Shown here one piece after another: positions 26,583-34,838 of a DNA stretch of 34,838 bases. Below the pieces are notes generated by a model. The model searched no databases. It saw only the letters and a list, made by a program, of their open reading frames with translations, and was not told the DNA's origin. A program made the position numbers and the translations under genes. Within the stretch, counting starts at the first letter, position 1. Each line of letters opens with the position of its first letter. Origin of the DNA: Muribaculaceae bacterium (GTDB taxonomy: Bacteria > Bacteroidota > Bacteroidia > Bacteroidales > Muribaculaceae); assembly GCA_029060285.1 (NCBI GenBank), contig JAIDUH010000072.1, positions 1 to 34,838 of the forward strand, read 5' to 3'.

Positions 26583-29500
26583 TTAGAATGCTACGTTGAC
26601 TCCAAACGAGAAGATTTTTGTCTTTGGATACCACCAGCAGTAACCCATCGGACGTTCGGGGTCCATGCCCTTTGGAAGATGGCTGACTGTGGCAACGTTA
26701 TATGCGCTGAAGTAGAAGCGGCATTTTGTCATGCAGATTTTAGAGATCAATCTTGTCGGAAGTGAATATCCAAACTCGATGTTGCGGAGTGAGAAGTAGT
26801 CGCCGTTTGTGATCCAAATATCGTTCTGATAAGAGCCGTTGTCGCGTGATGAATCCTCTGAGTTGTAGGAGTAGGAGAGACGAGGATATTTTGCGTTGAT
26901 GTTGCGTGGGTCATTCGGGTCGTCTGTGTAGTAGCCCCATGCGTCAGTAACAGCGTGAGTGGAGTTGTTGGAGCCCCATTCTGAGAATGTCATTGCAGGA
27001 GACAAGAACACTGAGCGGTTGAGATATGCTGTGCCTACCACCTTCAGGTCAAATCCTGCGTATTTTACAGTTACAGCAAGCGATGGTGTAAGGTCGGGAA
27101 GCATAGTGTAGCCGAGAGGCTTCATGTCGCGTGAGTCAATGATGCGGTCGCCGTTGAGATCCTTGAATACTGCGGTTCCGAGTTTCTGGCCACCGCCGGA
27201 GAAGGAGTTGTACGGGTACTTCTCAGGGTGATCGATTGCGTCCTGCTGTGAAGTCGAGATGAGGGCGGGATCACTTGCCCAGCCGTTGAACTGATACATG
27301 TTCCAGCCGCCGATTACTCCGGAATTTTCACTTTCGTAGATACCTGCTACTGATTCATAGCCACGGATACGGCCGCCGGTCTTGCGCTGCCATTCTACTG
27401 CAGGCTCAACTTCGTCCATTTCGGTGATCTTGTTTGTATTGTAAGAAAGCATTCCTTCGATGGTGTATTCTACCTTTCCGATTTTGTTTTGGTGTCCGAT
27501 TGTCAGTTCAAAACCTTTTGACTCAACTTTACCGTAAGAGTCCTTGGCGAAGCTGATACCGAGGATGTCAGGGTTGGTGGAACGGTCGATAAGGATATTG
27601 CTGCGCCATTCTTTCCAGAAGTCTACGCTTCCGTAGAGTCTGTTGCTGAAGAAGCCCCAGTCAAGACCGAGGTTGACCATCTTTGAAATTTCCCACTTGG
27701 AGTTGGGGTTACCTGCCTGTGCTTCCTGATAGCCCGGAACCCATACGGCACCAGTACCGAAGCTGTAGCCATTGTTCTGCTGGAAGATTGACTGATATGG
27801 ATAGCGGCCTGCGCCTGTATCGCTCATACCGGTCTTTCCATAGGTAGCGCGAAGCTTAAGGAGGTTGATGTTTTCATTCTGCAGGAATGCCTCGTTGTTG
27901 ATAAGCCAGCCTGCACCTACACCCCAGAATGTTCCCCAACGGTTTTCCGGATCGAAGTTGTCATTACCCATATAGGAGATGCTTCCGTTGACGATGTAGC
28001 GGTTGTCGAAGATATAAGTTCCGACAGCATTATAGCTGAGGTAGCGGTCAGATGACAGATGGAACCAGTTGGCAGAGTGAGGACCACGGTTGTTACGCTT
28101 CATATAGGAGCGTACGAATGCTCGTACGTCGACGTTGTGCTTGCCGAATATCCTTTCATAGCTGAAGCCACCGCGAAGGTTGAGAGTCCATGAGTTGTCA
28201 CGTTCATTCTTGCTTGGGTTGGTGAGCTCTGAGTAGCGTTGGGTCTGTGTGTATGTGAAGTCTTCCACATTTTCTACCGTAGTGTTGTTCCAGTCATAAC
28301 TGTAGGCATTGATTGCGTTGGTCTGTGTTGATTCGTAGCCGTCATATGCGTCAAATGATACCACTGCGTCCACCCCAAGACCAGGGGTTATCTTTCTGAG
28401 GTCACCCTTGATGTTGAGGGTAGAGTAGAGCTGGCGGCGACGATTCTTCTCAAGACCGGATGATCCGAGCTGGAAGATCGGGTTGTTGGTGTTATTGTCA
28501 TAATAGAGTTCACCGTTAGGACAATATACCGGAGAGAAGACGTTGGTCTCAACTGCTCCGAATGTAGTCAGGTTGAACACCGATGCCGTAGGCTGTGTGA
28601 TGTTGTCGATACGTCCGCCAAGGTCGAGTCCCACTGTCAGGTAGTCGTTGACTGTGATGTCGAGGTTGGAGCGAAGATTCCAGCGGTTGAGCGCATGCTG
28701 TGAGTTGTAGCCTTCATTCTTGTGGTTTGTTGCGCTATTGTTCCACATTCCCTCATGGCGAAGATAAGAGAATGATACATAGTAGCGTGCACGTTTGTTA
28801 CCGCCCGATATCTGGAAGTTGGTCTTTAGTACCGGTGCTGTCTCTCTGTAGAGCACGTCAAACCAGTTTGTATTGAAGTATTTGTAACGGTCGATGCCTT
28901 CCAGTGTCTCGCCGTTGCTCACTCTGCGGTATTTTTCCAATACTTCTGCTGAATATAGAGGATCTTTCCCGTCGAGATAGCGAACCTGGTTGGAGGTAAG
29001 GGCGTGGTTGTAGGCATTCTGGTTCTCCATTGTGTTGGTAAGGGTCTGCCAGCCTACTTCCTGAGTGAAGTCGATGACTGCCTTTCCGCTTTCGCCACGC
29101 TTGGTAGTGACAAGCACCACGCCGTTGGCGCCCCTCATACCATAAAGGGCTGTTGCTGCTGCATCCTTGAGTATGGTCACGTTGTCGATAGGGAATGCGT
29201 CAAGGAAGGAGATGTCACGCTCCACATTGTCAACGATCACAATCGGGTTGCGGGCGGATGAGTTCATGGTGCGGATACCGCGGATATACATCTTGGTCTC
29301 AGCCCAACCCGGTTCGGTGGCAGCTTCATATGTCTGTACACCGGTTACGGTTGAGTTGAATGCATTCTGGAGCACTGTGATAGGATAGCGCTGCAGTTCT
29401 TCGCCTGTCACGATAGAAGTGGCTTCTGTCTGATATTTGGCAGGCTTGTCGGCGAATGCGAAATTGCGTAGCTTGTTGTATGCGTCACTCTGTGGGTCAA

Positions 29501-29816
29501 GCACTATGATGAGAGGGTTGTTGAGATCCTCGACTGTGACAATCTTTGGATCATAGCCTACACACTTGGTGTTCACCTCGTCGTCGAAAGTTACATCTTT
29601 AAGGGTGAAATTGCCATCGTTGTCGGTGACAACGATGCCGCTTTGCTCAGCCACGTTGACTATCGCACCCGGGATGGGGTTGCCATCCTTGTCTGTGACG
29701 CGTCCCTTGAGTTCGCGTGCTTCTGCCGTCATCGTCAGCGACAGTCCACCAAGTGCCGTCGCTATAGCAAGGCCGCGGAAAGCTGATATATGTTTTGTTG
29801 TCTTATTCATGATCAT
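26583..29816 (-). CDS. SusC/RagA family TonB-linked outer-membrane protein
   Basis: CarboxypepD_reg-like N-terminus (LKGRVTDKDGNPIPGAIVNV), plug TILKDAAATALYGMRGANGVVLVTTKRG, barrel. Confidence 0.95.
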   Translation of the reverse strand: MIMNKTTKHISAFRGLAIATALGGLSLTMTAEARELKGRVTDKDGNPIPGAIVNVAEQSGIVVTDNDGNFTLKDVTFDDEVNTKCVGYDPKIVTVEDLNNPLIIVLDPQSDAYNKLRNFAFADKPAKYQTEATSIVTGEELQRYPITVLQNAFNSTVTGVQTYEAATEPGWAETKMYIRGIRTMNSSARNPIVIVDNVERDISFLDAFPIDNVTILKDAAATALYGMRGANGVVLVTTKRGESGKAVIDFTQEVGWQTLTNTMENQNAYNHALTSNQVRYLDGKDPLYSAEVLEKYRRVSNGETLEGIDRYKYFNTNWFDVLYRETAPVLKTNFQISGGNKRARYYVSFSYLRHEGMWNNSATNHKNEGYNSQHALNRWNLRSNLDITVNDYLTVGLDLGGRIDNITQPTASVFNLTTFGAVETNVFSPVYCPNGELYYDNNTNNPIFQLGSSGLEKNRRRQLYSTLNIKGDLRKITPGLGVDAVVSFDAYDGYESTQTNAINAYSYDWNNTTVENVEDFTYTQTQRYSELTNPSKNERDNSWTLNLRGGFSYERIFGKHNVDVRAFVRSYMKRNNRGPHSANWFHLSSDRYLSYNAVGTYIFDNRYIVNGSISYMGNDNFDPENRWGTFWGVGAGWLINNEAFLQNENINLLKLRATYGKTGMSDTGAGRYPYQSIFQQNNGYSFGTGAVWVPGYQEAQAGNPNSKWEISKMVNLGLDWGFFSNRLYGSVDFWKEWRSNILIDRSTNPDILGISFAKDSYGKVESKGFELTIGHQNKIGKVEYTIEGMLSYNTNKITEMDEVEPAVEWQRKTGGRIRGYESVAGIYESENSGVIGGWNMYQFNGWASDPALISTSQQDAIDHPEKYPYNSFSGGGQKLGTAVFKDLNGDRIIDSRDMKPLGYTMLPDLTPSLAVTVKYAGFDLKVVGTAYLNRSVFLSPAMTFSEWGSNNSTHAVTDAWGYYTDDPNDPRNINAKYPRLSYSYNSEDSSRDNGSYQNDIWITNGDYFSLRNIEFGYSLPTRLISKICMTKCRFYFSAYNVATVSHLPKGMDPERPMGYCWWYPKTKIFSFGVNVAF

Positions 29817-29828
29817 TAGGTAAGTGAA

Positions 29829-31601
29829 TTAGTCCCAACCGGGATTGTTGGCGATTTCCGTTTTCCAGTACTCTGCCTCAGGTATGGGATAGAGATACAT
29901 CTTGTCTTCAAACACTCGCTTCTGTGCCACCTTGCGTGAGATGCTGCCGTCTTGTGCCACTTCAATGCCATAGATGTCGCGTGAAAGAGCCTCTTTGGCT
30001 ACATTCCAACGGCGTACGTCCCACCAGCGGTGCTCTTCAAAGGCGAATTCCACTGTACGCTCCTTATGTATGAAATTGCGCATTGCTTCTTTGGTCTTCA
30101 GGTCAGCGCGGTCTGCAGTGAAGCCTGTGATTCCTGCACGATGGCGGATCTGGTCAAGAAGTGAGCATACTTCGTCGGAAGGACCTCCTACTTCATTGAG
30201 GGCTTCTGCATAGTTCATGAGGATTTCTGCGTAGCGGATAATGGTCCAGAGTCGATATGCAGAACCTGCATGGTTGCTCGCAAGGATTGAAGCAGGGATA
30301 TATTTGCGCATGTAGTAGCCTGTCGGAGTGGCATCGGCGTTGCCGATTGGATTGTCGGCCATGCCGCGGCGTACGTCGATATATCCGGTGCTGTTCATTG
30401 AGCCCCATTCTGTGCCGTGGAAAAGCACTGATGCTTCAAAGCGTGGGTCACGGTTTTGCCACATGGTCTGCTCTGTGTAGTCGCTTGCTGGATTGATGGC
30501 GGGAACTCCATTGGAATTGTAGACCGGAGCGCCTGTGGCATCATACTGGGCAAAAGGAGAAGTGCCGTCTGCCATGTCATACATGTCCACAAGATTTTGT
30601 GACGGACAGTTGCCCCCACGTCCGCCTTCTCCTACAGGAGTGTCGGTGCTGATGCCTCCCCAGCCAATCTGAGTGTCGTTGCGGAAGAAGATCACTTCGT
30701 TGTTGTTACCGGTATACTGTGAGTGAAGCACAGCGTTGGCATAGTTCTCGGCTCCTGACTTGGTGTCTTCTGCATAGAGCCCGAAGTTGCCGCCATATGT
30801 GTCGATGAAGCTCTTGGCACAGTCAGCAGCCTCTTGCCAGCTTACATTGCAGCCAAGTGCCGCATATCTTGGGGAAGCAAGATATAGGAGGATCCTTGAC
30901 TCGAGGGCAAGCGACATTGGCTGTGAAAGACGACCGATACGGTTGCCGTTCCAGGCGTCCTCATAAGTAAGGAGGTCTGCGCGTGATTCGCGGAGCTCGG
31001 TGAGAAGGAAGTTGGTGTATTCCGCATAAGACGGGCGTGTCTTGTATGGAGTGATCATGTCTTCTTCCGGATCAAGCACTTCCTCGATAATAGGCAGAGG
31101 ACCGTAACGCAGGAAAAGCTCCCAGTAGAAATATGCGCGGAACGTACGGGCTTCTGCACGCATTGTTGCGCGTTGCTGTGCATCCTCTTCGTCGGTCAGT
31201 GTGATGTTCTTTGGCACAAGGTGCATCTGTGTCAGGACACGGTTGCATTTCCTGATTGCGCGGTAGCGTGATTCCCATGTGTCAGAAAGCTCGCTGTAGC
31301 CTCCGCCGGCGTAGTAGTTGCCGATGTTGAACGATGTGCGTGCGCCTCCCGTTGCGAATGAAGTCTCTGCCAAGTCTGTGGCGGCGTCAAGCCAGGAGCT
31401 GCTCAGTCGGTTGGCACCGTGGCGAAGGAAGTTGTATGTGTCGGTGTGGAAGTACTCGAACATTCGCCAGTCAGCGAGTGTCTTGTCTTCCGTCAGCTCG
31501 TTTGAGGCCTGCTTGTCGAGGAAGTCGCTACACGAATTCATCGCAAGAGCCATGCCTACGGCTGCCGTGGTAAGTGCTATGTTTTTGATGTTCTTAATCA
31601 T
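29829..31601 (-). CDS. RagB/SusD family nutrient uptake outer-membrane lipoprotein
   Basis: ALAMNSCSDFLDKQASNELTEDK, AEARTFRAYFYWELFLRYGPLPII, IRYAEILMNYAEALNEVG, RTVEFAFEEHRWWDVRRW. Confidence 0.95.
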   Translation of the reverse strand: MIKNIKNIALTTAAVGMALAMNSCSDFLDKQASNELTEDKTLADWRMFEYFHTDTYNFLRHGANRLSSSWLDAATDLAETSFATGGARTSFNIGNYYAGGGYSELSDTWESRYRAIRKCNRVLTQMHLVPKNITLTDEEDAQQRATMRAEARTFRAYFYWELFLRYGPLPIIEEVLDPEEDMITPYKTRPSYAEYTNFLLTELRESRADLLTYEDAWNGNRIGRLSQPMSLALESRILLYLASPRYAALGCNVSWQEAADCAKSFIDTYGGNFGLYAEDTKSGAENYANAVLHSQYTGNNNEVIFFRNDTQIGWGGISTDTPVGEGGRGGNCPSQNLVDMYDMADGTSPFAQYDATGAPVYNSNGVPAINPASDYTEQTMWQNRDPRFEASVLFHGTEWGSMNSTGYIDVRRGMADNPIGNADATPTGYYMRKYIPASILASNHAGSAYRLWTIIRYAEILMNYAEALNEVGGPSDEVCSLLDQIRHRAGITGFTADRADLKTKEAMRNFIHKERTVEFAFEEHRWWDVRRWNVAKEALSRDIYGIEVAQDGSISRKVAQKRVFEDKMYLYPIPEAEYWKTEIANNPGWD

Positions 31602-31610
31602 GTCGGTAGG

Positions 31611-34600
31611 TTAGAATTGAATGTTGACACCAAAGTTTATGGTCTTGCAGATAGGATAACGGTTGGATCCGTTGCTTTCCGGGTCAGTCAGGCCGTTGAG
31701 CTTATCCCATGTCACGAGGTTGTTGGCATTGACGAAGACGCGGCACTGCGTCATTGCAGCATGTTTGATCCATTTCTCCGGCAAGTTGTAGTAGATCTCC
31801 ACGTTCTTGAGGCGGCAGAAAGAACCGTCTTTCAAGAAGAAGCTGTTGGTGCGCTGGTTGTGGTCGCCGTAGCTGTCGTAGTGGAGGAGCGGGTACTTGG
31901 CGTTGGCGAGGTTCTGGGCTTCGCTTACGGCCGGGTTCCAACGTTCAAGGTGATGTTCTTTCACCTTGCCGCCATTTACGAAAGCGTACATTGCTTCAGC
32001 GTCATAGTAGCGGCTTACCCCGCTCACACCCTGGAACATGACGTTGAATCCAAGTCCTTTCCAGTCTGCACCGAGGGTGATGGCATATGTGTTTTCGGGA
32101 AGGTCGCTCATTCCGATATAGGTGATATCGCGGTCGTCGATGAAGCCGTCGCCGTTCATGTCGCGATATTTCAGGTCGCCCACCTTCACGTCGCCGAATG
32201 TAGACTGCGGAAGCTTGCCGCTTGCGAGGTCTTCAGAAGTCACGAAGCCGTCGCACTGGAGTCCGAAGTATTGTCCGATCGGGTGTCCTGTCTGCTTACG
32301 GTAAGCTGTCTTCAGTGCAGGCTCATCCATCTCAGTGATCTCATTCTTTGCGTGTGAGTAAGTGAAGCCTAAGTTGTAGCTGAAGTCCGGTCCGATCTTG
32401 TTGTTGTAGTGCAGTTCAAGTTCAAAACCTGAGTTCTTGGTCTTACCGAGGTTGCCTACTGCTGAAGTCACGCCAAACCACCAGGGGCGTGTCTGATATT
32501 CCGCAAGGATATCGTCGCGCTTTTCAGTGAAGTAGTCGAAGTTACCTGTAAGGGTGTTGTTGAGGAAGCCGAATTCAAGACCGATGTTGAACTTGTGTGC
32601 CCTTTCCCATGTCACGTAGTAGTTCGGATACTGCTGCTCGAAGATACCGGTCTGTCCGTTGGTGCCGAAGAAGTAGTCGTTGCCGATCTGCGACCATTTC
32701 TGCTCATAAAGGAAGCGCTGTCCGGAGTAGTTGTCGTTACCGACCTGACCGTAGCTGCCACGGAGTTTCAAGTTGTTGAGCCAATCTGTGCTGCTTTCCA
32801 TGAAGCTTTCCTCAGTGATGCGCCAGCCGAGTGAGAAGGCGGGGAAGAAGCCGAAGCGGCGGTCTTTGTGGAAGTTCTCGGAGCCGTTGTAGCCGGCGTT
32901 GAACTCAGCGAGGTAGCGGTTGTCGTAAGCATAAGTGACACGCCCTACTACACCCTGATATCTCTTGGCGAGTTCTGAGTTCTCGCGGTAGTCGTTCTGC
33001 ATGTAAAGCACCATTGCCGATACGTCGTGCAGATTGTTGAATGTGCGGTGATAGTTGATCTGCGCTTCAATATAGAGCTTGTAGATTGTGTTGAAGTCAT
33101 AGCTTGATGTCATCGGGGCATCGGTGCCGAACTTGTTGTATGCGTCGATCGACATATAATTCTCTCTGTCGTTGAGCTCATACTTGGCGAAGCTTTTCTT
33201 ATACTGGTTCTGGTGGTAGCTCTCGTAGTCGAACGATGCCATTGCGCGTGCGGAGAGACCCGGAGTCAGCCAGTCCATCTTGTAGTCAACGATGAAGTTG
33301 GTCTCGTTGATGGTGTTGATACCCTTGAAATATCCGCCTTCAGCGAATGTGCCGTAGATATTGTCTTGATACTGTGAGCTGCCGCCCCAAAGAGTCTTCA
33401 TGTCTTCGCCGTTCTGAACTTGATAAGCCACGGGGAATAGCCATCCGGGAGTGTGGTTCATCTGGTAGAATGCGTTGCTGTAGTCGCCTCTTTCTGTGCT
33501 GTTGGGAAGTTTGCGCTCCTCGAAGCGAGTGCCGAAGTTCACTGAAAGAGTAAGGTCTTTCGTGAGGAAAAAGTCGGCATTTGCACGGAAGCTGTAGCGG
33601 CGGTAGTGTTGTGATGATCCGTTGCCGTAAGTGTCGCGTGAGAGTTCCTTGTAGAGTGAACCCTGATTGTAGTATTCCAAAGAAGCATAGTAGCGCATTC
33701 TCTTTGTGCCGCCGCGTACGCTCGCATTGTAGCGCTGTGATGGGGCTGAGCTGCGAAGAAGTTCATCATACCAGTCTACGTTGGGGTAGAGCAGTACGTC
33801 AACTCCTGACAATTCTCCACGCGAAGACTTGCGATACATCTCGATGTCCTGTGCGGAGTACTGAGAGGGTAGTCCATCGTTTGCAAGTGCTTCTTCAAGA
33901 AGAGTCACTGAGTTGTAAGAGTCAAGGTAAGTGTCCTTGCGGGTCGGGGTTTGCCACTGAAAGTTTGCAGTGAGGCTTACGACAGGCTTCTGTTCCTTAC
34001 CACGCTTTGTGGTGATGAGCATGACGCCGTTTGCACCACGCACACCGTATACTGCTGTTGCCGATGCATCCTTAAGTACGGAAATGGTCTCGATATCATC
34101 CGGTGCTATCTGGGAGAAAGAACGCTCGATACCGTCTACGAGGATAAGCGGCTGTGCATCGCCTGCGAATGTCGCACGTCCACGGATGAAGATAGAAGCG
34201 TCATCGGCACCGGGGGCACCTGATGTCTGTGATGTGATCACGCCCGGAATCTTACCGGCGATGGCCTGTGAGAGGTTGGCTGACGGGGTTTCCAAGAGGT
34301 CGGCTGAGCCTACCTGGGAGATGGCGCCGATCACAGATTCTTTCTTCTGTTGGCCATAACCTACTACTACGAGTTCGTCAAGAAGCTCCGATGATTCCTT
34401 GAGGACTATATCGAAATGCTTCTGACCTTTCACGGCTACTTCTTCTGTGTTGTAGCCTACATAAGATACTACGAGCACCGCCTTCTGCAGGTCATTTACG
34501 AAAAGCACGAAGTTGCCGTCAAAATCGGTGGCTGTGCCGGTGGCAGTTCCTTTTTCAATAATTGTGGCGCCGATCAGCGGTTCTCCGGTGTTGTCTTTCA

Positions 34601-34724
34601 CCGTGCCGGTGACCTGGCCTCGCTGCGCGAAAGCTGTATGCCAGCATAGCAGCGTCAGTATCGCCGTCAGCAGCCGGAGATGGAGTCTCCGGCCACATGG
34701 CGTATTGTTGCGATTGATATTCAT
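31611..34724 (-). CDS. SusC/RagA family TonB-linked outer-membrane protein
   Basis: QVTGTVKDNTGEPLIGATI, ELLDELVVVGYGQQKKESVIGAIS, ISVLKDASATAVYGVRGANGVMLITTKRG. Confidence 0.97.
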   Translation of the reverse strand: MNINRNNTPCGRRLHLRLLTAILTLLCWHTAFAQRGQVTGTVKDNTGEPLIGATIIEKGTATGTATDFDGNFVLFVNDLQKAVLVVSYVGYNTEEVAVKGQKHFDIVLKESSELLDELVVVGYGQQKKESVIGAISQVGSADLLETPSANLSQAIAGKIPGVITSQTSGAPGADDASIFIRGRATFAGDAQPLILVDGIERSFSQIAPDDIETISVLKDASATAVYGVRGANGVMLITTKRGKEQKPVVSLTANFQWQTPTRKDTYLDSYNSVTLLEEALANDGLPSQYSAQDIEMYRKSSRGELSGVDVLLYPNVDWYDELLRSSAPSQRYNASVRGGTKRMRYYASLEYYNQGSLYKELSRDTYGNGSSQHYRRYSFRANADFFLTKDLTLSVNFGTRFEERKLPNSTERGDYSNAFYQMNHTPGWLFPVAYQVQNGEDMKTLWGGSSQYQDNIYGTFAEGGYFKGINTINETNFIVDYKMDWLTPGLSARAMASFDYESYHQNQYKKSFAKYELNDRENYMSIDAYNKFGTDAPMTSSYDFNTIYKLYIEAQINYHRTFNNLHDVSAMVLYMQNDYRENSELAKRYQGVVGRVTYAYDNRYLAEFNAGYNGSENFHKDRRFGFFPAFSLGWRITEESFMESSTDWLNNLKLRGSYGQVGNDNYSGQRFLYEQKWSQIGNDYFFGTNGQTGIFEQQYPNYYVTWERAHKFNIGLEFGFLNNTLTGNFDYFTEKRDDILAEYQTRPWWFGVTSAVGNLGKTKNSGFELELHYNNKIGPDFSYNLGFTYSHAKNEITEMDEPALKTAYRKQTGHPIGQYFGLQCDGFVTSEDLASGKLPQSTFGDVKVGDLKYRDMNGDGFIDDRDITYIGMSDLPENTYAITLGADWKGLGFNVMFQGVSGVSRYYDAEAMYAFVNGGKVKEHHLERWNPAVSEAQNLANAKYPLLHYDSYGDHNQRTNSFFLKDGSFCRLKNVEIYYNLPEKWIKHAAMTQCRVFVNANNLVTWDKLNGLTDPESNGSNRYPICKTINFGVNIQF

Positions 34725-34745
34725 TATCTGTTTCAGATTTTAAGG

Positions 34746-34838
34746 TTAGTCGTTTTCTTCTGGACTCATGTCTGCGAATGGGAAGTATCCTACCTTGAGA
34801 ATCTCAAGCCAGCTTCCCTCGCAGGTGAGGATAAGGCT
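34746..34838 (-). CDS. 3' end of a truncated CDS (…SLILTCEGSWLEILKVGYFPFADMSPEEND*), first visible gene of the susCD operon
   Basis: Open minus-strand frame from the window edge to TAA at 34746-34748; 21 bp upstream of susC. Confidence 0.6.
   Translation of the reverse strand, partial: SLILTCEGSWLEILKVGYFPFADMSPEEND

Noticed and set aside
31617-32357. 246-aa plus-strand ORF
   Set aside because: Antisense shadow of the susC C-terminal barrel region
1-34838. CRISPR arrays, tRNA/rRNA genes, IS elements, integrases
   Set aside because: No regularly spaced repeats, no recognisable tRNA/rRNA sequence, and no transposase or integrase motifs in any listed ORF

Overview
Bacteroidales-type chromosome segment (Bacteroidetes -7 motifs TAnnTTTG, SusC/SusD pairs, DUF4421, MBOAT operon). 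From left to right: (i) ~1-6.3 kb, an AT-rich accessory region that looks like a defence/nuclease island. It holds a short FtsZ/tubulin-type GTPase-domain protein translationally coupled to a frame-disrupted metallophosphoesterase, a PGN_0703-like putative restriction endonuclease, a one-HKD phospholipase-D-like protein, an overlapping two-gene minus-strand cassette with a PD-(D/E)XK-like protein, a further PD-(D/E)XK nuclease, and a decayed gene remnant; (ii) 6.3-7.4 kb, a small lipoprotein/TM protein plus a GH108-type muramidase; (iii) 7.4-12.2 kb, a CE1-type esterase and a large exo-rhamnogalacturonan-lyase-like (PcRGLX/YetA) protein; (iv) 12.2-20.2 kb, core genes tatA, tatC, a lipoprotein, hpf/raiA, a DegT aminotransferase, mltG, DUF4421 and pnp (antisense); (v) 20.5-24.6 kb, a compact surface-glycan modification operon with two FdtA/QdtA-like cupins, GNAT, MBOAT and an SGNH/AlgX-like partner; (vi) 24.8-34.8 kb, a minus-strand polysaccharide utilisation locus with two tandem susC-susD pairs and the tail of another gene. 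The strongest candidates for something undescribed are the minimal FtsZ-like/metallophosphoesterase pair (with its 1-nt frame disruption) and the 3235-4625 two-gene nuclease-like cassette. All assignments come from reading motifs by eye; no searches were run.
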